A stretch of 64,000 bases of DNA. Source: Blautia hansenii DSM 20583 (GTDB lineage Bacteria > Bacillota > Clostridia > Lachnospirales > Lachnospiraceae). Position numbers and translations under genes: made by a program. Below the pieces are notes generated by a model. The model did not search any database, had not been told where the DNA came from, and saw only the letters and a program-made list of their open reading frames with translations. Location: assembly GCF_002222595.2 (NCBI RefSeq), contig NZ_CP022413.2:1504001-1568000 (forward strand), read 5' to 3'. Position 1 is the first letter of the stretch. Each line of letters begins with the position of its first letter. Shown in pieces: positions 43,763 to 51,266 of this stretch.

Positions 43763-44191
43763 ATGACGAAAAAAACATTTGCCAGCTTTGAGCAGCAAAT
43801 ACAACATTTAGAGGACAAAGTAATCATCATATCTGATCGAGCTTATGCAGAAGCCATGCTCAAGCAAATCGGATATTTCCCTTTGATTGGTGGGTACAAG
43901 CACTTATTCCGAGTTCCTTTTACCAAAACATATAAAATAGGAACAACATTCGAGGAAATTGTTGCCTTATATGAATTTGACTCTGATTTACGAGATTTAT
44001 TTTTTAAATATTTACTCCAGATCGAACGTAACCTCCGTTCGCTTATGTCCTATTATTTTACAGAAAAGTATGGGGAATCACAGGACGCCTATCTGGATAG
44101 TTCAAACTATAATACGAACCGACGCAATCAAAAAGTAGTAGCTCGATTGATTTCCACCCTAAAGTATTGTAGTGGTCAAGCATTTTTGTAA
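43763..44191 (+). pseudogene. AbiF/AbiD-family abortive infection protein, truncated by IS3
   Basis: Start ATG 43763 (MTKKTFASFEQQIQHLEDKV) with GAGGTG upstream. The Abi_2 landmarks are LEDKVIIISDRAYAEAMLKQ, IGYFPLIGGYKHLFR and FDSDLRDLFFKYLLQIERNL. At about 44170, after VVARLISTLKY, the frame enters the IS3 end and stops. Family members run to about 300 residues with an RxxxH HEPN motif in each half; only the first half remains, so the protein is probably inactive. The missing half is not found beyond the IS. Confidence 0.82.
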
Positions 44192-44207
44192 CACTTTGTT
44201 CGAAAAT

Positions 44208-45103
44208 TCACCCGGCATATCGAGCTTCAAATGGTGTTTTCCAATCATTGTAGGAATGAGGACGGACATGATTGTACCATACGTACACATATCGGTTTAG
44301 TGCTTCATCTAAGCTGGCTGCATCATAAAAATGATTAGGATATATCAGTTCATTTTTTAGTGTGTTATAAAAGCGCTCCATCGGTGCGTTATCATAAGGA
44401 CAGCCTGCCTTACTCATACTCTGACAAATCCCCCTGCTTTCACAATAATTGATAAACCCCCATGATGTAAACTGGCAGCCTTGATCGCTATGTAAAATCA
44501 ATCCTTTTTCAGGCTTTTCTTCCATCAGTGCCTTCTCTAAAGTTGCTTTTGCCAATTCCGTATTGATATAATCCGAATTTAAAGTGGCAACTATACTACG
44601 GTCATATAAATCAAGAATAGAGCAGTTATAACGCATTTTTCCATTCCTCATACGGATATAGGTGAAATCTGTACACCATATCCGGTTTGGCTCCGTACAA
44701 TGGAAATCCTGCTTTAGGAGGTTTGGGAAAATCTTATTTTTTGTTCCATGGACATATGCCGGCTTCTTTCTCATGATCCTTGCATGAAGTCCCAGAATTT
44801 GGTTCATATATTTATGGACGGTAGTCTTACTTAGAGAAATCTCCTGCCTTTTCAAAAAGATCCTCATGGGTCTATGTCCTAAAATTCGGTTGTTATTATA
44901 ATAAATGGTTTTAATTTGTTCAAAAACTTGTTGCCGATGCTGCAGAAAAGATTTCTTCCGGTTTTTCCGGTAATTATAATAAGCATTGGGATAAATATGG
45001 AAATGCTTTAATAACCAGCGTAACCCAAAGAAATCCTTATGTTCATCAATAAATCGATAAGCCTCTAATCGATTTCCTTTGCAAAGAATGCCGCCGCTTT
45101 TTT
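44208..45103 (-). CDS. IS3-family transposase OrfB (DDE integrase, by -1 frameshift)
   Basis: Open from the frameshift site to 44208. It reads KGNRLEAYRFIDEHKDFFG ... then TDFTYIRMRNGKMRYN (Asp), LILHSDQGCQFTS (Asp) and NAPMERFYNTLKNEL (Glu), the DDE triad with 35-residue spacing. The usual first ATG in frame (44867) would lose the N-terminal HTH_21 part; expression is expected as an OrfAB fusion through A6G slippage at 45097-45103. It appears intact. Confidence 0.88.
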
Positions 45104-45352
45104 TAAGAAAAGATTTTCCTTTTCCAGTTCCTGGATACGCTTATGAAGCTCGTGTATTTCCTTTGCATTTTCTGAAAAAGAGGGAGAGGTTTGTGGCTTT
45201 GTAGACTGGCATTCTTCGCTGTATTTTTTTACCCATCCTACAAGGGTGGATTTTGCAACCTGATATTCTTTTGAAAGTTTTGGATAGCTGGTACCTTTTA
45301 AATATTCCTGTACCATCTGCTTTTTAAATTCTTCGCTGTACTTTTTGGTCAT
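45065..45352 (-). CDS. IS3-family transposase OrfA
   Basis: 95 residues, MTKKYSEEFKKQMVQEYLKG. An HTH of the transposase_8 type (YPKLSKEYQVAKSTLVGWVK) is followed by a leucine-zipper coiled coil (IHELHKRIQELEKENLFLKK). The A AAA AAG slippery sequence near its end permits the -1 shift into OrfB. Confidence 0.9.
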   Translation of the reverse strand: MTKKYSEEFKKQMVQEYLKGTSYPKLSKEYQVAKSTLVGWVKKYSEECQSTKPQTSPSFSENAKEIHELHKRIQELEKENLFLKKAAAFFAKEID

Positions 45353-45420
45353 GGTGGTTTCTCCTTGTTCGTTTTATTCTATTTTATCCGAACGGAATGT
45401 TACAACTTTAGTATACCACA

Positions 45421-45790
45421 ACACACGCTTGAAGTCGGACACGCTGGACTTTGCCTTTTCCTTTGCAGAATACACCGCATAAGCGGTCTGAGTCGGCATA
45501 TCCTTGATATTTTCTTTGACAGCGTTTGCCTTGTCTTTCACTTTATTTTTCGTATCTAAGACAGCACCCACCTTTGAGCCTGCACGCTGTCCCATGCTGG
45601 AAGTGGTATTGCCCCGATTTTCTTTAGAAGCCGTATTTTTTCTTTCGGCTCTCTTGCCAGCAACGGCACTTCCAGCCACCGCACCAGCCACACCGCCCGA
45701 AATACCGCCAGCACTTACCGCCCTTGCAATACGATGTTCCATACGTCTAGCCCTATGTCGCATAAACAGATACGGTCTGCGGAAAATTCT
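45421..45790 (-). pseudogene. Fragment of a conjugative-element gene (Ala/Gly- and Lys-rich)
   Basis: In-frame minus-strand coding RIFRRPYLFMRHRARRMEHR, then SAGGISGGVAGAVAGSAVAG and a Lys-rich tail, cut by the IS3 end at 45420 and by another IS fragment near 45790. This composition resembles the C-terminal part of conjugal-transfer (VirB6/TrbL-like) proteins of Tn1549-type elements. It has no own promoter or start, so it is debris. The specific protein cannot be named. Confidence 0.6.
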
Positions 45791-45792
45791 TC

Positions 45793-46072
45793 GTAGCTCA
45801 TTGCACAGATAATGGTCCGATGAAAGGCTTTTGGGGAATCCTAAAACGAGAAATGTACTACAAACAAAAGTTTCATACTAGAGAAGAATTAGTTCAGGCA
45901 ATTACGGAATATATGAATTATTATACAAATGATCGTCCGCAGCGTGGACTTGGAATCTTAACACCGATGGAATTTTACGAAAAACAATTATTAGTAGCAT
46001 AAAAATGTTGCCCGGCATATACTGGGCAACACAAAAACTTTATATTTTTTTATTTGTCTACTTGACGGGTAG
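45793..46072 (+). mobile_element. 3' fragment of a second IS3-family element
   Basis: The frame HCTDNGPMKGFWGILKREMY ... RPQRGLGILTPMEFYEKQ is the C-terminus of an OrfB-type transposase; the 5' part is missing. It is followed by a hairpin (GTTGCCC/GGGCAAC, 46007-46031) and an IS end of the type ...CTTGACGGGTAGCA near 46072. It differs from the intact IS3 copy. Confidence 0.75.
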
Positions 46073-46146
46073 CACACCAAACCATATAATGGGAGATATT
46101 TATTTAGAAAATTATAGTTCATTTCTTCATATCACTGAAAGTATCC

Positions 46147-46827
46147 TTAAATCCGTTCTGGCACATAAAATGCTTCAACCCTAATTTCATTTTCTTCATG
46201 TTCCATATTTATCCAATAATCTCTTACCATACATCCTGCATGATAATCTTGCAAAGAGTATATTTCTAAAGTCTGAAAATCGACTATACAAAGTGGTATT
46301 ACTTTCTTTTCTTCGTATTCCCATTTTGAATATCTCAAGCTCTCTGTAATCTTATCTAAACATTTCTGACACAAATGCTCCGCCAAAAAATTCATATCCA
46401 ACTTATAAGTATCTGGAAGCATTATTTCCGCATTTGCCATTCCCCGGCTTGGTGATCCACCAGTCGAATAGAATGTACCTCCTGTATTGGTATATGTAAT
46501 CTGTGAACCTTTAGAATCCTTATAGCTATCTAATCTCAATTCCACTATATACCAATCCAACAAAGATATAATTCCAATATCATCCGATCCCTGAAATACC
46601 CCCATTAGACTTTCATTGTTTAAACCGCATAAATAACATGTACTAATATCTTTCAGTTCGGACTTTTCTCCCTCAAAAGATATCTCTACTCTCTTTTGGC
46701 TGTGCAGCCATTTCTCTCTAATCTTTTCTTTCTGCCCTGCCATAGTAATTAAGGTAATAAACAATAAAACCATTACCCAAAATACCCACTTTTTAATTCG
46801 ATAGCATCCCTGTCCATTCAATTTCAT
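46147..46827 (-). CDS. Membrane-anchored protein with two CxxC motifs
   Basis: 226 residues, one N-terminal transmembrane helix (KKWVFWVMVLLFITLITMA, about 12-30). The exported part has CYLCGLNNESLMG (about 64) and CQKCLDKI (about 156), suggesting a zinc or disulfide site, and a Gly/Ser stretch TNTGGTFYSTGGSPSRGMAN. Related proteins are common next to mobile regulators; function unknown. It diverges from the XRE gene, and a GGACT-N6-AGTCC palindrome overlaps its promoter region. Confidence 0.6.
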   Translation of the reverse strand: MKLNGQGCYRIKKWVFWVMVLLFITLITMAGQKEKIREKWLHSQKRVEISFEGEKSELKDISTCYLCGLNNESLMGVFQGSDDIGIISLLDWYIVELRLDSYKDSKGSQITYTNTGGTFYSTGGSPSRGMANAEIMLPDTYKLDMNFLAEHLCQKCLDKITESLRYSKWEYEEKKVIPLCIVDFQTLEIYSLQDYHAGCMVRDYWINMEHEENEIRVEAFYVPERI

Positions 46828-46872
46828 ATTCCAACACCTTTCAATAAATATCTTTTTACTATTCCACTAAGT

Positions 46873-46943
46873 GGACTCATTCTAGTCCCATTGTATCATT
46901 TTCACCCGTTATGATAAAGATAAAAAAGGACTAATATGAGTCC
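46873..46943. promoter_or_regulatory. Pair of palindromic operators GGACT-N6-AGTCC
   Basis: Two identical half-site pairs at 46873-46888 and 46928-46943, centres 55 bp apart, lie between the divergent genes at 46827 and 46962. The left palindrome follows a TACAAT -10-like hexamer for the minus gene. These are the likely binding sites of the adjacent XRE regulator. Confidence 0.65.
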
Positions 46944-46961
46944 AGATATAAGAGGGTAATT

Positions 46962-47222
46962 ATGGAACAAAAAATCAAACAAACAGATATCTTTATTGGA
47001 AAGAACATACGAAAAATCAGATTATCCAAAGGTATCCATCAAACCGAACTTGTCCGTATGCTTCAGTTACAGAATATAAATATCACAAGAGAATCTCTTG
47101 TTAAAATCGAACGTGGAATTCAACACATCACAGCTTCGCAACTTCGTGGTATTCGGGATTGTCTGAATACTACTTACGATGAATTGTTAGAACCTGATGA
47201 AACAGAAAAAGCAAGTATGTAG
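46962..47222 (+). CDS. XRE-family HTH regulator
   Basis: 86 residues. The HTH (IGKNIRKIRLSKGIHQTELV ... ITRESLVKIERGIQHITASQ, about 12-65) is followed by a short acidic tail. It is a Cro/CI-like DNA-binding protein. It is divergent from the membrane protein at 46147 with twin palindromes between them, a common layout for autoregulation plus control of a partner. Confidence 0.88.
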   Translation: MEQKIKQTDIFIGKNIRKIRLSKGIHQTELVRMLQLQNINITRESLVKIERGIQHITASQLRGIRDCLNTTYDELLEPDETEKASM

Positions 47223-47246
47223 CACTCTTCTCATACTTGCTTTTTT
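47206..47246 (+). terminator. Terminator overlapping the XRE stop codon
   Basis: AAAAAGCAAGTATG pairs with CATACTTGCTTTTT around a 12-nt loop; the left arm includes the last sense codons. It may also serve the converging gene at 47250. Confidence 0.85.
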
Positions 47247-47249
47247 CTG

Positions 47250-47570
47250 TTACCAAACCCGCTCTACCATTACAGTAAAAACATCATATAGTAATCTTAA
47301 AATATATCCTATCACAACAAAACCACCCATGATGCACCCAATAATTATATTCATAGTCCATACACCAACAGTACCACCAATATCTAAATTTTTAGGTATC
47401 AACCATAAATGAATTTTATATATGCCAAACGGAAAACCAATTAGTAACCACATTTTGAATATATCAATCTGTCCTTCTTCTATGTAAAAATAGTGCATTA
47501 GCCATCCCCACAAGAATATAAACACAGCTCGTACTATTGATTTTCTTAATCTTTCCTTCATCATATACAC
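47250..47570 (-). CDS. DUF6050-like small membrane protein
   Basis: 106 residues. A basic start (MKERLRKSIVRAVFIFLWGW) and three helices, with MWLLIGFPFGIYKIHLWLIP and GTVGVWTMNIIIGCIMGGFV. I associate this with the DUF6050 family of conjugative elements in Lachnospiraceae, so it may be a surviving part of a larger conjugative element. Function unknown; family name from memory. Confidence 0.6.
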   Translation of the reverse strand: MYMMKERLRKSIVRAVFIFLWGWLMHYFYIEEGQIDIFKMWLLIGFPFGIYKIHLWLIPKNLDIGGTVGVWTMNIIIGCIMGGFVVIGYILRLLYDVFTVMVERVW

Positions 47571-47890
47571 CCCACTCCTCCCAATACCAGCAAATCACTT
47601 TTAATAATACCAAACTCCATGTACTTAAAGCATAAAACCTTTAATCATAATATCTCTTTCTTCCGGGCGGAAAGAAAATCAGTATTATAAAATCAACCAG
47701 CAAATTTATACTCTAACCACCTTGAGTTATATTATTGCAAACCTCCTTTTCACCACTATATTTTGACTCTGATACCGGTACTCATCATCAAAATTATCAT
47801 AGTGTTTCTCATTTTTTCGTAGGACAAAAGTCAGCGAAACCCTTGTATTTACTGGGTTCTTTCTAACTTAGCATTATAATAACTCATTCC
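47571..47890. other. Right end of the element, noncoding
   Basis: About 320 bp with no gene that I can support. It holds a small hairpin (TTTCTTCCG/CGGAAAGAAA near 47652-47675) and an AACCC/GGGTT dyad near 47840-47860. The last bases form the right half-site for the recombinases. Confidence 0.45.
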
Positions 47891-47905
47891 CCTGTGTCTA
47901 ATACA
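47885..47905 (-). other. Right junction (att site) of the integrated element
   Basis: On the minus strand, subtilase coding runs GTATTAGACACAGG (to 47891) and then element DNA GGAATGAGTT gives a stop within two codons. Together with 18714-18740 it defines the insertion inside the DTG codons. Confidence 0.75.
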
Positions 47906-47988
47906 GCAACACCTATTCCTTTTCCTGTCCAAAGTTCGTCTCCTGTATTATCGTGCCGATAATTGCCGGCTGCTTTTTCTTTGTCCAT
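47891..47988 (-). pseudogene. S8 subtilase, N-terminal part (gene split by the mobile element)
   Basis: ATG 47988 (MDKEKAAGNYRHDNTGDELW) continues TGKGIGVAVLDTG, the catalytic-Asp segment, and is cut there. AAAGGA lies about 10 bases upstream of the start. The remaining 257 residues are at 17949-18725. The promoter probably still drives this stub into the element, where it stops after DTGE. Confidence 0.88.
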
Positions 47989-48063
47989 GACAAAATTTCC
48001 TTTTTCATTAGTATATGTAACGGACATAGAAAAGTACGAAAACAGAGTTCTTTACCATTCTTC

Positions 48064-48816
48064 TTACAAAAGTTTTAACAACTCCCCATGAATATTTCCG
48101 TTTGTTCCTACTACACTGCCTCCTTCTCTGGGATTAAGGGGATTTCCTGCAAAATCAGTTACTATTCCTCCTGCTTCCTGAACTAAAAGCATACCCGCAG
48201 CATAATCCCAAGGATTTAGATATATCTCGAAATATCCGTCCTGCCTTCCACAGGCAGTATATGCCAGCTCCAGAGCCGCAGAACCAATTCTACGGACATC
48301 CTGACACGCTCCGAAAACTCTGCGAAATCGTGCAAAGTTTTCGTCAGCAAGTTCTCTTTTTGCAGTTCCAAGACCAATGATTGTATCTGAAAGTTTTTCT
48401 GCCTTTGATACCTTTATCGGCTGTCCGTTTAGGAAACTTCCTTTTCCTTTTATTGCAGAAAATATTTCTTCATGGAAGGGATTATATACAATTCCCATAA
48501 CAATTTCATCCTGATAACAAAGCGCTAAAGATACAACACTATGTTGATAATCGTGCATCAGATTTGTTGTTCCGTCAACCGGATCTAAAATCCAAAAGCT
48601 GTCGGCTTTCATTTCCTGCAATCCGGTTTCTTCACCGAGAAATTGAATATCTGGAGCAAGAAGAAACAATTCTTTTTTTAAGAAATTCTGCACTGCAATA
48701 TCTACCTGTGTTACATAATCTGCTACCCCTTTTTCCTTTACATGAGCAGCCATTTCACGGTTTTTAATTAACTCTTTTGTCTTTGTTACCAAACGAATAA
48801 TTTTCTCCATATTCAT
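48064..48816 (-). CDS. suhB: Inositol monophosphatase-family phosphatase (SuhB-like)
   Basis: 250 residues from ATG 48816 (MNMEKIIRLVTKTKELIKNR); GAGGGAA precedes it, and an in-frame ATG lies 15 bp upstream. The metal-binding signatures are FLGEETG, WILDPVDGTTNLMHD and the C-terminal YLNPWDYAAGMLLVQEAGG. Family members are Mg2+-dependent, Li+-sensitive phosphatases of inositol-1-phosphate or related sugars, including 3'(2'),5'-bisphosphate nucleotidases. The precise substrate is not determinable. Confidence 0.9.
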   Translation of the reverse strand: MNMEKIIRLVTKTKELIKNREMAAHVKEKGVADYVTQVDIAVQNFLKKELFLLAPDIQFLGEETGLQEMKADSFWILDPVDGTTNLMHDYQHSVVSLALCYQDEIVMGIVYNPFHEEIFSAIKGKGSFLNGQPIKVSKAEKLSDTIIGLGTAKRELADENFARFRRVFGACQDVRRIGSAALELAYTACGRQDGYFEIYLNPWDYAAGMLLVQEAGGIVTDFAGNPLNPREGGSVVGTNGNIHGELLKLL

Positions 48817-48976
48817 AGACATTTCCCTCATCGCTTTCCATTTACCGATACCATGAACAATAGTTTCTGCTTTTATTATATATACGGAAATCTTTCATGT
48901 AAAGTTCCGCTGGCAATCTTGGCAAGTTTTCTCCCCTCCTTTCATAGATTGAAAGAAAAGTCCTATGGAGTTGTTT

Positions 48977-50671
48977 ATGCCATCAAAAAAAGAATTTATT
49001 CTCTCAGAAAAATATGCGGATATTATTCTACCCGTATATTCTGATTTTTTAGAGGAATACGCAGAATGGGGAGCGCAGATTTTTAACCGCTATTATGGAA
49101 TGGTACACTATCCCTTAGAAGAGGAATTTTACCCTGATTTTTACGAATATGGATTTTTTTACAACACTCTGCCAAAGCTCTATACTCTCCTTGATACAGT
49201 AAGTCTGGATGCTTCCGGTATTACGACGGTGCAGACGCAGCCTGTTTTAAACTTAAAGGGAGCAGATGTGCTTTTAGGATTTATTGACACAGGCATTGAT
49301 TATACACATCCTGCATTTCGAAGAACAGACGGAAGCAGCAGAATTTACGGTCTCTGGGATCAGACAGTTCAAGATGGTACGCCTCCCTTTGATTTAGAAT
49401 ATGGAAGTGCTTACAGTAATGAGGACTTAAATAATGCCCTTACCGCAACAACGCCCTTTTCCGTAGTTCCCAGCGAAGATACTAATGGGCATGGAACCTT
49501 CCTTGCAGGTGTAGCGGGAGGAAGCACTCTTCCCCGGTCCGATTTTAACGGCGCTGCTCCGGAAAGTATGCTGGCTGTTGTAAAATTAAAAGAAGCAAAA
49601 CAGTATTTAAAAACACTTTTTTTGGCCAATGGCGAGCAGCCGGCATATCAGAGCACAGATATAATGATGGGCATTCGCTATCTTACTTTATTAGCTGAAA
49701 AACTGAAAAAACCACTTGTACTGTGCTTGGGACTTGGTACTAATCAAGGCCCTCATGCAGGTGTTTCGCCGGTAGACTCTATGCTGGGCATTGCCGACAA
49801 CTATCGGGGGATTCACTCTGTTGTCGCTGCCGGAAATGAAGCCGGAAAGGCACATCACTATTATGGGAATTTTTCCGGAAACGAAACTTTTAAAGAGGTT
49901 GAAATATTAGTAGCCGAGAACACTTCCGGATTTTGTGTGGAGTTTTGGAGTGACCCTCCTGAAGTCTATGCGGTTGGATTTGAGTCTCCTTTAGGAGAAA
50001 TCGTACAAAAATTATCTCCCCGTATCAGCTTTAGTGAAAACATTTCCTTTATCTTAGAAAACACAAAAATATTTGTCAGTTCAGAAATGTTCCAGACAGT
50101 TTCAGGCAATCAACTGATTTTCATTCGTTTCTCCGAACCTACACAAGGTATCTGGAAAATACGGATTTATACTAATATGCCGGGGCAGGGAACCTTTCAT
50201 ATGTGGCTTCCGATTACAGGGCTTGCAAGACCGGACATTACCTTTATACAGCCAAATCCAGACACCACCCTTACTGCTCCTTCAGACTCTGCTTCTGTGA
50301 TTACCACAGCCGCTTATAATGCTTACAATAACAGCCTGTTTTTAAACTCCAGTAGGGGATATACAAGAAGCGGTCAAATAAAACCGGATTTAGCTGCTCC
50401 CGGCGTCAATGTTTTTGGACCAGCCCCGAACAATCGTTTTACCACTCTGTCGGGAACTTCTGTATCTGCTGCAATTACAGCCGGAGGATGCGCTTTGTTG
50501 GTAGAATGGGGTATGCGCCGTACTCCTGCCAGAATTTTCAATAACACAGAACTGAAAACTTTGCTGATAAGAGGAGCAAAGCGAAGCCCTGAACGCTTAT
50601 ATCCCAATCGGGAATGGGGATACGGAACGTTGGACATTTATCAGGTACTTTCTACTTTAACTCTTTCCTAA
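48977..50671 (+). CDS. S8 subtilase, Csp-like (possible spore-germination protease)
   Basis: 564 residues from ATG 48977 (MPSKKEFILSEKYADIILPV), with GGAG 6 bases upstream. Triad motifs are FIDTGIDYTHPAF (Asp, near 105), NGHGTFLAGVAGG (His) and LSGTSVSAAITAGG (Ser, near 497); the oxyanion Asn is in AAGNEAG. A long insert (about 300-430) separates His and Ser. The layout matches CspA/B/C-type proteases that process SleC in Clostridia, a role inferred only. GTF replaces the usual GTH. No signal peptide. Confidence 0.87.
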   Translation: MPSKKEFILSEKYADIILPVYSDFLEEYAEWGAQIFNRYYGMVHYPLEEEFYPDFYEYGFFYNTLPKLYTLLDTVSLDASGITTVQTQPVLNLKGADVLLGFIDTGIDYTHPAFRRTDGSSRIYGLWDQTVQDGTPPFDLEYGSAYSNEDLNNALTATTPFSVVPSEDTNGHGTFLAGVAGGSTLPRSDFNGAAPESMLAVVKLKEAKQYLKTLFLANGEQPAYQSTDIMMGIRYLTLLAEKLKKPLVLCLGLGTNQGPHAGVSPVDSMLGIADNYRGIHSVVAAGNEAGKAHHYYGNFSGNETFKEVEILVAENTSGFCVEFWSDPPEVYAVGFESPLGEIVQKLSPRISFSENISFILENTKIFVSSEMFQTVSGNQLIFIRFSEPTQGIWKIRIYTNMPGQGTFHMWLPITGLARPDITFIQPNPDTTLTAPSDSASVITTAAYNAYNNSLFLNSSRGYTRSGQIKPDLAAPGVNVFGPAPNNRFTTLSGTSVSAAITAGGCALLVEWGMRRTPARIFNNTELKTLLIRGAKRSPERLYPNREWGYGTLDIYQVLSTLTLS

Positions 50672-50691
50672 ATTTTTTTTGATTTCTTTGC

Positions 50692-50717
50692 ACCATTTTT
50701 CTTTGTTCACATAGTAT
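50692..50717 (+). promoter_or_regulatory. Sigma-K-like promoter of the Cys/Gly-rich gene
   Basis: AC (50692-50693), 16 bp, then CATAGTAT (50710-50717). This matches the mother-cell consensus AC-N16/17-CATANNNT. It is about 35 bp upstream of the start. Confidence 0.45.
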
Positions 50718-50751
50718 GTAAGTGTAATCAAAATTTTTGGAGGATTTATTC

Positions 50752-50979
50752 ATGAGTGATTTAGCTGCTACAAACTGTGGTTGCGGATGCGAAGACAACT
50801 GTGGAGGAGGTATGACACACAATTTCGGTGATTGCAACTGCATTATCTGGATTTTGTTATTATTATGCTTCTGCGGTAACGGATTTGGCGGAGACGGCTG
50901 TGGATGCGGCGGAGATAACAGTTGTCTTTTACTGATTATCCTGCTCTTATGCTGCGGCAACGGACACGGCTTTTGCTAA
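50752..50979 (+). CDS. Cys/Gly-rich small protein (spore-coat-like)
   Basis: 75 residues from ATG 50752 (MSDLAATNCGCGCEDNCGGG) with TTGGAGG upstream. There are about 15 Cys and about 16 Gly, and two hydrophobic cores (CIIWILLLLCFCGNG and LLLIILLLCCGNGHGFC). It resembles small coat/crust or YjcZ-type proteins rather than an enzyme. Its position after a Csp-like protease and behind a sigma-K-like promoter fits a late sporulation role, but that is inference. Confidence 0.75.
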   Translation: MSDLAATNCGCGCEDNCGGGMTHNFGDCNCIIWILLLLCFCGNGFGGDGCGCGGDNSCLLLIILLLCCGNGHGFC

Positions 50980-50987
50980 TCTTTTTC

Positions 50988-51018
50988 TCCGCAGTGAGCC
51001 TTGCGGAGTATCTTTTAT
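50988..51018 (+). terminator. Terminator after the Cys/Gly-rich gene
   Basis: CTCCGCA/TGCGGAG with an 8-nt loop, followed by a T-rich stretch. Confidence 0.75.
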
Positions 51019-51053
51019 TTCATAGGACGAAAATTCTTCAGCAATAAGAAAAA

Positions 51054-51078
51054 GGGGATACCGTTTCGGTATCCCTGT
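51054..51078 (-). terminator. Terminator of the tetrapyrrole operon
   Basis: GGGATACCG-TTT-CGGTATCCC; on the minus strand it is followed by CCTTTTTC. It lies about 190 bp past the stop of the MutS-like gene. Confidence 0.75.
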
Positions 51079-51266
51079 CTGTAAGATAAGATATTCAGAT
51101 TTTACAAAAAGATGTGCCTGCTTTGCAGAAAAAGATGTGTCTCTTTCTCGTGTATTTTCTTCTTCTTTTCTAAAATATAAAAAGAAATTTTTTTCCTTTT
51201 GTTATGATTTATTATGACAACTTTCTGAAAATCTGTCAATATTTCTATGCAAAATTTTACAATTTT

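Larger units (their letters stand above)
44171..45420 (-). mobile_element. IS3-family insertion sequence (IS150-like)
   Basis: About 1,250 bp with orfA and orfB on the minus strand. The ends share GTGGT plus TTGTAACA-N5-GTTCG in inverted orientation, 15 bp from each tip. No matching target duplication is found: the left flank is abi and the right flank a conjugation gene, so a deletion or exchange followed insertion. End positions are estimated to within a few bases. Confidence 0.8.
18726..47890. mobile_element. 29.2-kb serine-recombinase integrative element inserted in an S8 subtilase gene
   Basis: Boundaries come from the two halves of one subtilase gene that flank it. The element contains three tandem large serine recombinases, mobC, a (broken) relaxase, an oriT-like region, a large immunity-type cargo, abiF, an IS3 element and conjugative-element debris. 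It has no complete type IV secretion system, so it would be mobilizable rather than self-transmissible, and with the relaxase broken it is probably immobile between cells now. The recombinases look intact, so excision may still be possible. Base composition in the cargo is visibly more A+T-rich than the flanks. Confidence 0.88.

Noticed and set aside
47640..47880. An integrase gene or tRNA target at the right end
   Set aside because: No coding frame and no tRNA-like sequence; the target is the subtilase gene.
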